From assembly GCF_910594985.1 (NCBI RefSeq), contig NZ_CAJVCE010000004.1:1-64000 (forward strand): a DNA stretch of 64,000 nucleotides, read 5' to 3'. Below are positions 51,273 to 59,825 of this stretch, piece after piece. This stretch comes from Paenibacillus allorhizosphaerae. GTDB lineage: Bacteria; Bacillota; Bacilli; Paenibacillales; NBRC-103111. Numbering within the stretch: position 1 is the first letter of the stretch; every line of letters starts with the position of its first letter. The position numbers were made by a program, and so were the translations under genes. The notes beneath the pieces were generated by a model. The model ran no database searches and was not told the origin of the DNA. It saw only the letters and a list, made by a program, of their open reading frames with translations.

Positions 51273-51746
51273 TCATACTTGCATGATGTAGTTCAGTGCA
51301 TTGTCCGTTAAGTAGTCGGACGCCAGTTCGATCTTATTGGTTTGCAAAAACATTCGGACCAATGTGCTGCTCGTATTCAAATGCTCGGTCCCGGGCGTCA
51401 GGTAGATCGTTTCGGCGAAACACGCCTTTCGGTTGTACTGCTCCAGCTTGATTTCATAATCCAGATCGGACGACCCGCGAATTCCGCGTATAATGACATC
51501 GATCTTGTTGTCCTTAATGTAATCGGCCACGACCCCCGGATACTGGACGACGCTGATGGAATTGGTGATGTGCTCGGTCGAAAGCTGCACGATTCGATAT
51601 CGCTGCTCCGGCGTAAACATGTATTGCTTCGACCGATTGCCGGCAACGACGATGTCGATATGCTCGAACAGCCTGACGGCCCGTTCAAGTATATTCAGAT
51701 GTCCTAAAGTAAACGGGTCGAACGACCCCGGATATATCGCTCTCAT
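51273..51746 (-). CDS. Phosphopantetheine adenylyltransferase-like protein
   Basis: A 157-residue nucleotidyltransferase of the CoaD type (ATP plus 4-phosphopantetheine to dephospho-CoA). Present are YPGSFDPFTLGHLNI with the (H/T)xGH motif, IRGIRGSSDLDYE, and TSSTLVR, the ISSTxxR-like signature. Other regions differ from usual CoaD (for example AGNRSKQYMF and YLTPGTEHLN). The gene lacks the rsmD neighbour normal for coaD, so it may be a divergent second copy. AAGAGGG lies six bases before the ATG used. Confidence 0.8.
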   Translation of the reverse strand: MRAIYPGSFDPFTLGHLNILERAVRLFEHIDIVVAGNRSKQYMFTPEQRYRIVQLSTEHITNSISVVQYPGVVADYIKDNKIDVIIRGIRGSSDLDYEIKLEQYNRKACFAETIYLTPGTEHLNTSSTLVRMFLQTNKIELASDYLTDNALNYIMQV

Positions 51747-51785
51747 CTGCATCCCTCTTACACCGTTTTACTTGCTTTCTTTATT

Positions 51786-51935
51786 TTACTTGTTTTCCGG
51801 CTCAACTTCCATTCGGATGGCATCGCACCTGATTCCCGACCCGCCGCCCGCTTTTCGCTGCGTAAGCGTAACCGTGTTTTCGCCGCTTCGGATGAGCGAG
51901 GCCTCGAACGGCAATTCGCTGCCGACGTCGGATAA
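51786..51935 (-). pseudogene. C-terminal fragment of a polysaccharide-lyase-like beta-sandwich
   Basis: A 49-codon open stretch without a start reads SDVGSELPFEASLIRSGENT and on to IRCDAIRMEVEPENK before a stop. The pattern G-x-N-x-(I/V)-x-L-T-Q ... (Y/C)DA(I/L)R(L/M)E(V/I) is typical of the last domain of rhamnogalacturonan-lyase-like enzymes. The rest of the gene is gone. It lies beside two oxidoreductases, a remnant of a carbohydrate locus. Confidence 0.55.
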
Positions 51936-51950
51936 TCAACCATGCGACAG

Positions 51951-51988
51951 CAAAAAGCCTCCCGCCCCGCTTTCACGGTTAGGAGGCA
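51951..51988 (-). terminator. Terminator of the Gfo/Idh oxidoreductase gene
   Basis: Minus-strand GCCTCC pairs with GGAGGC and is followed by TTTTTGC, 20 bases past the stop of the gene ending at 52009. Confidence 0.75.
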
Positions 51989-52008
51989 TGGAATAGTCCG
52001 CTTTTGTG

Positions 52009-53091
52009 TTACTCGAAATAAACGGCTTTGCCGGTTTTGGACGATTCGTAGATCGCCTCCAAAATTTCCGATACGATGCAAGCCTGCTCCGGCGTAACGA
52101 CCGGATCGATATCTTTGTCGATCGCATCAAGCCACAGACGCGCTTCCAGATCAGCCGGGCTTTCCTTCTTGCCGTCGTAGAAATCGACGCCTTTGGCATC
52201 AAGCTGAATCTGGTTCATGTACAGCCTGCTGTGCTTCTCTCCGTTAATGCGCAGTCCGTCCTGCATATCGGCGCCGCCCTCGGTGCCGCACAGCGTCGTC
52301 TTCGCTTCGCCGGTCGCAAGCATATTTATCGCCCAGCTCGACTCGAGCACGATCGTCGCGCCGTTCTCCATCGTAATCATGCCGAAGGCGGAGTCTTCCA
52401 CGGTGAATTTGGCAGGATCCCAGGAACCCCATGCGTTCGCCGCATTCTCTTTGTGCGACAGCTTATGGAAGGCGGTACCGAGCACCGCCTTCGGCTTGTA
52501 GTTGTCCATCATCCACAGCGTCAAATCGAGCGCATGCGTACCGATATCGATCAGCGGCCCTCCACCCTGCTTCTCCTCATCCAGGAATACGCCCCATGTC
52601 GGTACCGCGCGGCGGCGAATCGCGTGCGCTTTCGCATAGTAAATTTCGCCCAAGTCGCCTTCCGAGCAAATCCGTTTCAAATATTGGCTGTCGGAACGGA
52701 AACGATTCTGGTAGCCGATCGTCAGCTTTTTCCCGGAGTTTCTGGCCGCTTCGACCATTCTTCTGGCGTCCGCCGCGGTCTTCGCCATCGGCTTCTCGCA
52801 CATCACGTGCTTCTTCGATTCCAACGCGGCAATCGAAATTTCGGCGTGAGAGTCGTTCGGCGTGCACACATGAATGATATCCAGTGTGTTGTCCGCAAGC
52901 AGTTCTTTATAGTCTGTGTATACTTTCGCGCCTTCTGCACCGTATTTTTGCACAGCATCCTGCGCTCTTTGTTCGACGATATCGCAGAACGCGACCATTT
53001 CCGCATTTTTTTGATTTTTCAGTGCCGGCATATGCTTTCCGTTGGCAATGCCGCCGCAGCCGATAATCCCGATACGATATGTTTTGGACAT
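52009..53091 (-). CDS. Gfo/Idh/MocA-family oxidoreductase
   Basis: A 360-residue NAD(P)-dependent sugar or inositol dehydrogenase-type enzyme. The Rossmann motif is IGIIGCGGIANGKH, followed by CEKPMAKT with the catalytic-site Lys, and GGGPLIDIGTHALDL containing the conserved Asp and His. The length is typical. TTAGGAGG precedes the ATG. A second family member lies 84 bases upstream on the same strand, so the two may form one operon. The substrate is unknown. Confidence 0.92.
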   Translation of the reverse strand: MSKTYRIGIIGCGGIANGKHMPALKNQKNAEMVAFCDIVEQRAQDAVQKYGAEGAKVYTDYKELLADNTLDIIHVCTPNDSHAEISIAALESKKHVMCEKPMAKTAADARRMVEAARNSGKKLTIGYQNRFRSDSQYLKRICSEGDLGEIYYAKAHAIRRRAVPTWGVFLDEEKQGGGPLIDIGTHALDLTLWMMDNYKPKAVLGTAFHKLSHKENAANAWGSWDPAKFTVEDSAFGMITMENGATIVLESSWAINMLATGEAKTTLCGTEGGADMQDGLRINGEKHSRLYMNQIQLDAKGVDFYDGKKESPADLEARLWLDAIDKDIDPVVTPEQACIVSEILEAIYESSKTGKAVYFE

Positions 53092-53174
53092 TCGTTGGTT
53101 CCTCCTAAAAGTAAGTTCTCCACCTTAGTATAGACAAGTATCTGGAAAAAGAAATTCACGATCTGGCGTTTCTT

Positions 53175-54191
53175 TTATTCAATTTTGTCATTTGCCGGCT
53201 GCTGCAACCATACCCTGCTCTTCTTCGCCGCCGCTTCCCACAACGCATCCATCACGACCGCTTGGCGGATCGCTTCCCCCGCATGGTCCGCCAGCTGTGT
53301 CTCCGAATCGCCGGAAATAATACTCTCCGCAAAATGCTCCGCCTGCTGCCGGAACGAGTCGATCCGGATCATCGAGAAGTGCTGCTCCTGCCCATTCAAG
53401 GTGAACACCAGATTGAGCACTTCCGGCGTGGCGCGAAAATCAACCCGCATTGTTCCCGCCGTTCCGAAAACCTCGAAATACGCGCCTTGCGCGGTGTTGA
53501 AGAACGAACCGATCTGCGCGGTTTTGCCGTCCGCAAAATACATCGTCCCGACGAAGCTTTCGTCGATCTGATGAACCGGATGCATCCGCGTGCCGGCTTC
53601 CACCGCCAGCGGTTCCTCGCCGGTAAAATATCTCGCCCAAGCAACGAGATAGCATCCGATGTCATACAGCGAACCGCCGCCCCATGCCGCATGCCAACGC
53701 GTACTGTATGCATCCGGGATGAACGAATAGTGGCCGTGCAGATGGATCCATTCTCCGATCGAACCGTCGTGGAGACGCTTTCGAATCTCGGCAATCCCTT
53801 CATAATAATGCCATACATGCGCTTCTTTTATCCGCACACCGTATTGTTCGGCTGCCTCCGCCATTTCTCTTGCATCCTCCGCATTCATGGCGAACGGTTT
53901 TTCCACGAGCACATGCTTTCCTGCCTTGCAAGCTTTGACGGCCCATTCTTTATGTAGATGATTCAGCAGTGCAATGTATACCGCATCAATGTCCGGATCG
54001 GCCAGCAGCTCCTCGTAACCGGCGTACGCCCGAGGAACGCCGTACTTTTCGGCTGCGTTACGGCTGCTTTCTTCGTTTCTCCCTGCTACGCCGAGCCATA
54101 TGCCGTTGCTTGCCCGCGTAAGCGCCGTTCCCGCTTTGCCGATAATCCGGCCTGTTCCCAGGACCCCCCAACGTATTTTCTTTATTGTCAT
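53175..54191 (-). CDS. Second Gfo/Idh/MocA-family oxidoreductase
   Basis: A 338-residue dehydrogenase: GVLGTGRIIGKAG at the N terminus, VEKPFAMN, and GGGSLYDIGCYLVAWARY in the C-terminal domain. The sequence is nearer the glucose-fructose oxidoreductase/dimeric dihydrodiol-dehydrogenase branch than its neighbour. AGGAG lies before the ATG. Preceding a related gene, it probably acts in the same carbohydrate modification pathway. Confidence 0.9.
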   Translation of the reverse strand: MTIKKIRWGVLGTGRIIGKAGTALTRASNGIWLGVAGRNEESSRNAAEKYGVPRAYAGYEELLADPDIDAVYIALLNHLHKEWAVKACKAGKHVLVEKPFAMNAEDAREMAEAAEQYGVRIKEAHVWHYYEGIAEIRKRLHDGSIGEWIHLHGHYSFIPDAYSTRWHAAWGGGSLYDIGCYLVAWARYFTGEEPLAVEAGTRMHPVHQIDESFVGTMYFADGKTAQIGSFFNTAQGAYFEVFGTAGTMRVDFRATPEVLNLVFTLNGQEQHFSMIRIDSFRQQAEHFAESIISGDSETQLADHAGEAIRQAVVMDALWEAAAKKSRVWLQQPANDKIE

Positions 54192-54294
54192 AGGTCTCAG
54201 CTCCTTATTCGACAGATTTCCCGGGAAATGAAAGATCCCGGCAAAAAAAGGCGCGCAATGATGTGCCCGCCCTGATGTTTTGATCCATATTTTA

Positions 54295-55014
54295 TTATAC
54301 CTTTTTATTGGTCGATGTCACCAGCTTATATCCGACGCCGCGAATCGATTCGATTTGCACCGATTGCTGATTCATCTCCAGTTTCTTCCTTAGCGAGCTG
54401 ACATGTACGTCAACCGTACGCTGGCCGCCGATATAATCAAATCCCCATACGATGTTCATCAAATCGTCGCGCGTCACGACGATCCCGGGCCGCTGCACCA
54501 AATACAGCAGCACCTCGAACTCCTTCGGACGAAGCGGAATCGACTCCCCGTTCAAGACGACCTCGTATTTCTCAGGGTAGATGAGCAAATCGCCGGCCGT
54601 GATCACCTTGTCGTTGGATCCCGTTGGATCGAACAAAGCTTCGTCGGCCGACGTACGCCTAAGAACCGCGGATACGCGCGCTAACAATTCCGCTACCCCG
54701 AACGGTTTCGTAATGTAGTCATCCGCTCCGAATTTTAATCCTTGAACGACTTCCTCCTCGGCATTGCGCGCCGTCAAAATAATAACCGGCGTCTTGTTTC
54801 CTTTTTGCCGGAGTCTGGACAAAATTTCGAACCCGTTCATCCCCGGGAGCATAATGTCGAGAATAATCAAATCGAACGACTGCGCAAGCGCAACCTGCAA
54901 TCCGTCGCTGCCATGATCGACCACTTTCGTCTCGTAGCCTTCCTGCGATAAATTGTACGACAACAGCCTCGCCAGCGTAGGCTCGTCTTCGATTACTAAT
55001 ATTTTATACGTCAT
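54295..55014 (-). CDS. phoP: PhoP-type response regulator (OmpR family)
   Basis: A 239-residue response regulator. The receiver domain (1-120) has the acidic pair EDE, phospho-Asp in LIILDIMLPG, and Lys in DDYITKPF. The winged-helix DNA-binding domain (about 140-235) has RPKEFEVLLYL and RTVDVHVSSLRKKLE. The start is the ATG after GGGGGAT. It lies directly downstream of the cognate kinase, with its own promoter carrying four Pho boxes. In Bacilli PhoP controls phosphate-starvation genes. The symbol rests on kinase pairing and the boxes. Confidence 0.88.
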   Translation of the reverse strand: MTYKILVIEDEPTLARLLSYNLSQEGYETKVVDHGSDGLQVALAQSFDLIILDIMLPGMNGFEILSRLRQKGNKTPVIILTARNAEEEVVQGLKFGADDYITKPFGVAELLARVSAVLRRTSADEALFDPTGSNDKVITAGDLLIYPEKYEVVLNGESIPLRPKEFEVLLYLVQRPGIVVTRDDLMNIVWGFDYIGGQRTVDVHVSSLRKKLEMNQQSVQIESIRGVGYKLVTSTNKKV

Positions 55015-55049
55015 GGGAATCCCCCAAATCAGTTGTGAACCTCGCAATC

Positions 55050-55103
55050 ATCATACCAAAGAATCGTTAACGAATTGTAAAGCGATCGTAAACGTTTCGT
55101 AAA
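55050..55103 (-). promoter_or_regulatory. phoP promoter with four Pho boxes
   Basis: On the minus strand four direct repeats TTTACGA, TTTACGA, TTTACAA and TTAACGA follow one another with 11-base spacing (plus-strand positions 55097-55103, 55086-55092, 55075-55081, 55064-55070). A TATGAT -10 element (55050-55055) follows. This matches the Bacillus PhoP site TT(A/T/C)A(C/T)A-N4-6 in four copies at an activated promoter, so PhoP should activate its own gene. Confidence 0.88.
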
Positions 55104-55110
55104 TTTTGCG

Positions 55111-56913
55111 TTAAGCTTGAATCAGCGGCAGCTCGATCATGAACTTCGTCCCTACGCCGACTTCGCTTTCCACCCGGATCGTCCCTTTGTGCAGCTCAAC
55201 CAAATGCTTGACGATCGAGAGTCCCAGTCCCGTACCGCCGGAGCTGCGGGATCGCGCTTTGTCCACGCGGTAAAACCGTTCGAAGATGCGCGGCAAATCT
55301 TTTTTGGGAATCCCTATGCCGGTATCGGAAATATGCAGCCGAACCTTGTCGTATTCCTCCCCTTCGGCGCCGCTGGCGACCTGTTCCACCTTGATCTTCA
55401 CTTTGCCGCCCTCCGGCGTATAATTGATCCCGTTGGACAACAAATTCATCAATATTTGCCGCAGACGGTCTTCATCCGCTTCCATATACACTTCGCCCGG
55501 AACGTGCATCGTCAGTTCGATCGATTTTTTCCGCGCTTCCGCCTCCATCACATGCAGGCAATCTCCGATAAACGTCTGCAAGTGCACTGGAGAAAATTGC
55601 AGCGGGATACGCTTCGACTCGATTTTGGACAGCTCCAAAATGTCGCCGATCAGCCGGTTCAGACGGTCGCTTTCATCAAAAATGATTTGCAGAAACGAAC
55701 GCGCCGTATCCTTGTCGTTCAGCGCGCCGGCGAGCAGCGTTTCCGCGAACCCTTTGACGGCGGCAATCGGCGTCTTCAGCTCATGCGATACGTTGGCCAC
55801 GAATTCGCTGCGCATCCGCTCCAAACGGCGTACGGCGGTAATATCGTGCAGCACGATCAGCACGCCGGCCCATACATCATTATTTTGCCAAATCGGATTC
55901 AGGTTAATCTCGAGAATGCGTTCAGTCGGATAATAAAATATGACCTCGTCGCGAATATGCTCCTTCGTATCGATGCATTCCTGAATCAGCTGCATGAATT
56001 CGAACTGCTGCTTCGCCTGATCGAACTTTTTGCGGAGCAGCTCCTGGGCCGCAAAGCCGAGCAGTTCCTCCGCGGAACGGTTCAACAGCGCAATCCGGCC
56101 GTCCCGGTCGATCATGACGACCCCGCTGATCATATTCTCCAATACGCTCTTCAACCGATTCTCGTCTTCCGAAATGCGTTCCATCTGGAGCTGCAAGCTG
56201 TCCGCCATCTGGTTGATCGCTTGCCCAAGCTGACCGATTTCATCCTTATTCGACGACAGCGATACCCGGTATTTATAATTCATATCCGTGATTTGCTGCG
56301 CTACCCGCGTAATGAGCTCGATCGGGCGCGTAAAGCCGTACGCCACGCGATAGCTGACAAGTCCCGCCAAAACAAAAACCGCAAGCAGGCCGGCGAGCAG
56401 ACCGTACCATACCCGGCGTATCGCTTGCTCCACTTCCTCCAGACTCATCGCAAGCCGAAGGTATGCTGCCGATGATCCCGCTTCCTTTACGGGAATGGCG
56501 GCGTACAGCATATTTTGATTGAGCGTGCTGCTATAGCGCTTGGCGTAGCCGATGCCGTTCTGTTTGGCTTGTATAATTTCTTCGCGATCCGCATGGTTCA
56601 CCATCTCCGCCGGAGAATGATCCGAATCGGCGATCACCGTTCCGTCCGAACCGATGAAGGTCACCCGGGTATCCGCGGATTGCTTGAGGCGCACAGCCAG
56701 TTCCGTATAATGCCTCGCCATGTCCGCCGCCGTGCCGTCTTGCTTCCAATCAAGCGTCGCCAGCATCACCTGCAGCTCCCGCTTCATGTTCGCCTGCAGC
56801 GAGTCGATATACGAATCCTGCATCTTCTTGGCCATGAAGAGCCCCGCCACCAGAACGGAAGAACCGATGATCAGGACGAATATCATCGTAAGCCGAACCC
56901 GAAATTTGTTCAT
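55111..56913 (-). CDS. phoR: PhoR-type sensor histidine kinase
   Basis: A 600-residue membrane kinase. Helix 1 is near 10-30, an extracytoplasmic PAS-like sensor about 35-175, helix 2 near 180-200, HAMP (about 202-255), PAS (about 265-365), HisKA with FVANVSHELKTPI, and HATPase with NLLSNGINYTPEG, DTGIGIPKKDLPRIFERFYR and GTGLGLSIVKHL. This layout matches Bacillus PhoR. GGAGG precedes the ATG by ten to twelve bases. It is transcribed before phoP, the reverse of the order in Bacillus subtilis. Confidence 0.9.
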   Translation of the reverse strand: MNKFRVRLTMIFVLIIGSSVLVAGLFMAKKMQDSYIDSLQANMKRELQVMLATLDWKQDGTAADMARHYTELAVRLKQSADTRVTFIGSDGTVIADSDHSPAEMVNHADREEIIQAKQNGIGYAKRYSSTLNQNMLYAAIPVKEAGSSAAYLRLAMSLEEVEQAIRRVWYGLLAGLLAVFVLAGLVSYRVAYGFTRPIELITRVAQQITDMNYKYRVSLSSNKDEIGQLGQAINQMADSLQLQMERISEDENRLKSVLENMISGVVMIDRDGRIALLNRSAEELLGFAAQELLRKKFDQAKQQFEFMQLIQECIDTKEHIRDEVIFYYPTERILEINLNPIWQNNDVWAGVLIVLHDITAVRRLERMRSEFVANVSHELKTPIAAVKGFAETLLAGALNDKDTARSFLQIIFDESDRLNRLIGDILELSKIESKRIPLQFSPVHLQTFIGDCLHVMEAEARKKSIELTMHVPGEVYMEADEDRLRQILMNLLSNGINYTPEGGKVKIKVEQVASGAEGEEYDKVRLHISDTGIGIPKKDLPRIFERFYRVDKARSRSSGGTGLGLSIVKHLVELHKGTIRVESEVGVGTKFMIELPLIQA

Positions 56914-57005
56914 CAATGCACATTCCTCCATACGGCTGCGGTGACGCTTTCCTGGTGCATGAACGACCGCACGGCACAGTTTTCTCCCTATCGTACAAGA
57001 GGCGG

Positions 57006-57986
57006 TCAGGAAACGCCAGTTAACTTTTTGTAAAAGGGCATATGGATCACTTTCTTCATAAACCAGTGATTTAATGTGGCGAAAGGCTGCTGGATCAAGA
57101 TCGACAAGACGACCGGCACCGCCGCAAGCGGTTCAAAATAAGCAAGAGCGAGTACCAGACCGAGCGAGATATTCCGCATCCCGGACGAGTAAGTAATCGC
57201 TACGATCAGCTCGGGCTTCTTCAGCCACAGCGAGCCGAACAAACCGATCGCATAAGAGAATAACACGAGCAGTACGATGAGCGGGATAACCGAGAGCATG
57301 TCGTGCTTCAGCTTGACGACGTACGGCTCGATGGCTGCGGCGTTGATCATCACGACCAGCACCATCGCCGCCTTGGAGGTCGGCGCGCAGACCGGGGCCG
57401 ACCACGCTTTGAAGCGCTGCTTGGACAGCTCGTTCGCCAGTACGCCAAGCATCGTGGGCACAACGATAATTTTTAACAGATCGAGCATCACTTTCGTATG
57501 GTCGAAGTCGATCGACTTCCCGAAGAACAGCTCGACGGCTAGCGGGATAACGAACGGGCTGAGCGCCGAGTCGATCACGATCATCGCCAGCGTCAGCGCG
57601 ACGTGCCCTCGGGACAAACCGACCCAGATCACGGAAGAAACGCCGAGCGGAATGATCGCGAACAGCACGAATCCGACGACGTAAGGCGAGTCCGCACCGA
57701 AAGCCGCGACGCCGATGACGTATCCTACGAGCGGGGCGATGATATGCGCGAGCGCAAACGTCAGCAGCATCGCTCCCGGCATGCGGAGCGCCTCGCGGAT
57801 TTGTTTCCAGCTGCAGCCGCTCGCCATCACAAAGGTAAGATAAGCAAACAAATACGGCGCAGCGGGTACAAGTCCAATAAAGTGACTAGAAAAAAGAAAC
57901 CCAAGTATCAAAGATACCGGGACGATGACGGACAAATATTTTTCTATATACGCGTTCAATCGAATTCCGAATGCACCCATGCTCAT
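57006..57986 (-). CDS. Bile acid:sodium symporter (BASS) family transporter
   Basis: A 326-residue membrane protein with about nine to ten hydrophobic helices of the BASS family, which carry organic anions with sodium. Typical are FVMASGCSWKQIREAL near 53-68, IIPLGVSSVIWVGLSRGH, and YSSGMRNISLGLVLA. The substrate is unknown; some Firmicute members carry pantoate or keto acids. It begins 15 bases after the fumarase stop and should be co-transcribed, which suggests a dicarboxylate or keto-acid role. Confidence 0.9.
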   Translation of the reverse strand: MSMGAFGIRLNAYIEKYLSVIVPVSLILGFLFSSHFIGLVPAAPYLFAYLTFVMASGCSWKQIREALRMPGAMLLTFALAHIIAPLVGYVIGVAAFGADSPYVVGFVLFAIIPLGVSSVIWVGLSRGHVALTLAMIVIDSALSPFVIPLAVELFFGKSIDFDHTKVMLDLLKIIVVPTMLGVLANELSKQRFKAWSAPVCAPTSKAAMVLVVMINAAAIEPYVVKLKHDMLSVIPLIVLLVLFSYAIGLFGSLWLKKPELIVAITYSSGMRNISLGLVLALAYFEPLAAVPVVLSILIQQPFATLNHWFMKKVIHMPFYKKLTGVS

Positions 57987-58001
57987 CGATTCGGCCCGAT
58001 C

Positions 58002-59540
58002 CTAGGCGAAGACCGGATCTTTGAACTGGGACAGCTTCTCGCGGGAATCCTTCTCTACTTCGGCGTGCAGGCTGTTGCCGTGGGAGTCCATCGTAACGAT
58101 GGCCGCAAAGCCTTCGGTTTGCAGATGCCACATCGCCTCCGGAATACCGAATTCCATCAGATCGACGCCTTCCACTTTTTTGAAGCATTGCGCATAGTAT
58201 TGCGCAGCGCCGCCGATTGCATTCAAATATACAGCGCCATGTTCCTGCAGCGCCTTGAGCGTTTTCGCACCCATCCCGCCTTTGCCGATAACGGCGCGGA
58301 TACCGAATTTCTTAATGATGTCGCCTTGATAAGGCTCCTCGCGAATGCTGGTCGTCGGTCCGGCCGCTTTGACGACCCAAGTGCCGTCCGCTTCTTTGGC
58401 CATCACCGGTCCGCAATGGTAAATGACGGCGCCGTTCAGGTCGACCGGAGAATCGTGATCCATCAAATATTTGTGCAGCGCGTCGCGGCCGGTATGCATC
58501 GGTCCGTTAATGATCACGACATCGCCGACGCGCAGCTCGCGGATTTGTTCTTCCGAGATTGGCGTATGCAGCACGACTTCGCGGCGTTCGCCGGCATCCG
58601 CCTTCGCTGCGGAGGCTTCTTCCTGCCCCATCGGCACCTCTTCGCCCTTCTGGTATACCCATTCCTGAATTTCGCCGGTACCGGCATCAATCAATACGCC
58701 TTGTCTGCGGAACGCCCAGCAGTTGTAGGCAACGGAGACGAAGAAACTGGCCGGCAGGCGGTTCATGACGCCGATCTTACAGCCGAGCAGCGTCACTTGA
58801 CCGCCAAAGCCCATCGTGCCGATGCCGAGCTTATTGGCGTTTTCCATGACATAATCTTCTAACTTGCGCAATTCCTCATTCGGGTTCACATCGTCGGCCG
58901 CGCGGAACAGCTGATGCTTCGCGAGCTCATAACCCGTCGTCCGGTCGCCGCCGATGCCGACGCCGATGAAGCCGGCGCTGCAGCCTTGCCCTTGCGCCTG
59001 ATATACCGCATGCATAATGCACTTGCGGATGCCGTCCAGATCGCGGCCGGCTTTGCCGAGACCTTCCAGCTCCGTCGGCAGGCTGTATTGGATGTTCTTG
59101 TTCTCACAGCCGCCGCCTTTGAGAATCAGCTTCGCTTCGATCTCATCCTTCTCCCACTGCTCGAAGTGAATGACCGGCGTCCCCGGCCCGACATTGTCAC
59201 CGCTGTTGGCTCCGGTCAAAGAATCGACCGAATTCGTACGCAGCTTGCTATCCTTGGTCGCCTGCGCAACGGCGGCGATGATCTGCTTCTTCATCTCGAT
59301 CTGATTCGCGCCGACCGGCGTATGAACGATAAAGGTAGGCATGCCCGTATCCTGGCAAATCGGAGAAACGTTGCACTCCGCCATATGAATATTGTTCGCG
59401 ATCGTCGACAGCGACAGGGCGGAACGCGTTCCGGCGTCTTCCTTCACCTGGGCAGCCTGAATCGCCTGACGGACGTCGGCCGGCAGGTTCGTGGACGTTT
59501 CGACGATCAGTTTATAAATGCTCTCTTGAAAATGCTTCAT
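58002..59540 (-). CDS. Class I (iron-sulfur) fumarate hydratase
   Basis: A 512-residue fumarase that hydrates fumarate to malate in the TCA cycle. It combines the alpha part (residues about 1-280: ICQDTGMPTF, GGGCENKN, GQGCSAGFIGVGIGGDRTTG, three [4Fe-4S] cysteines) and the beta part (about 330-505: GDVVIINGPMHTGRDALHKY, GPTTSIREEPY, GKGGM). The start chosen is the ATG before KHFQESIY, about 13 bases after AAGGGAG; an in-frame N-terminal extension is hydrophobic and unlikely. Confidence 0.93.
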   Translation of the reverse strand: MKHFQESIYKLIVETSTNLPADVRQAIQAAQVKEDAGTRSALSLSTIANNIHMAECNVSPICQDTGMPTFIVHTPVGANQIEMKKQIIAAVAQATKDSKLRTNSVDSLTGANSGDNVGPGTPVIHFEQWEKDEIEAKLILKGGGCENKNIQYSLPTELEGLGKAGRDLDGIRKCIMHAVYQAQGQGCSAGFIGVGIGGDRTTGYELAKHQLFRAADDVNPNEELRKLEDYVMENANKLGIGTMGFGGQVTLLGCKIGVMNRLPASFFVSVAYNCWAFRRQGVLIDAGTGEIQEWVYQKGEEVPMGQEEASAAKADAGERREVVLHTPISEEQIRELRVGDVVIINGPMHTGRDALHKYLMDHDSPVDLNGAVIYHCGPVMAKEADGTWVVKAAGPTTSIREEPYQGDIIKKFGIRAVIGKGGMGAKTLKALQEHGAVYLNAIGGAAQYYAQCFKKVEGVDLMEFGIPEAMWHLQTEGFAAIVTMDSHGNSLHAEVEKDSREKLSQFKDPVFA

Positions 59541-59825
59541 GATAAATTGATGTCTCCCTTCGCTCGATAAAAAAATAATGGTGAGCAGCGCTAAAATCAC
59601 ATAGTTATATCATATCACATTCCGATAGGGACAAAAACAATCGATTTGACCGTACCGAGGCCTGCGGAACGAGCGGAAACCAGACGGGAAGCAAGCCGAT
59701 ACGCGGCAGCGCTTTTCTTGTAAAATCGTATCGCTCTCATGCAGGAAAACGCTTAAATCTCGCGAATTGATCATGTAGCGAAATCTAGGACATTTTATCT
59801 ACAAATCAAGGAGCCTGGTACTAAC
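59541..59825. other. Intergenic region, fumarase/deacetylase
   Basis: No gene is supported here. The two flanking genes diverge, so promoters of both must lie in it; I could not pick convincing -35/-10 pairs. Confidence 0.4.

Noticed and set aside
55117-56475. 452-codon frame opposite phoR
   Set aside because: Antisense shadow with no domain; phoR has all kinase motifs.
57603-58862. 419-codon frame opposite fumarase and the BASS gene
   Set aside because: Spans two real genes in antisense, with no ribosome site.
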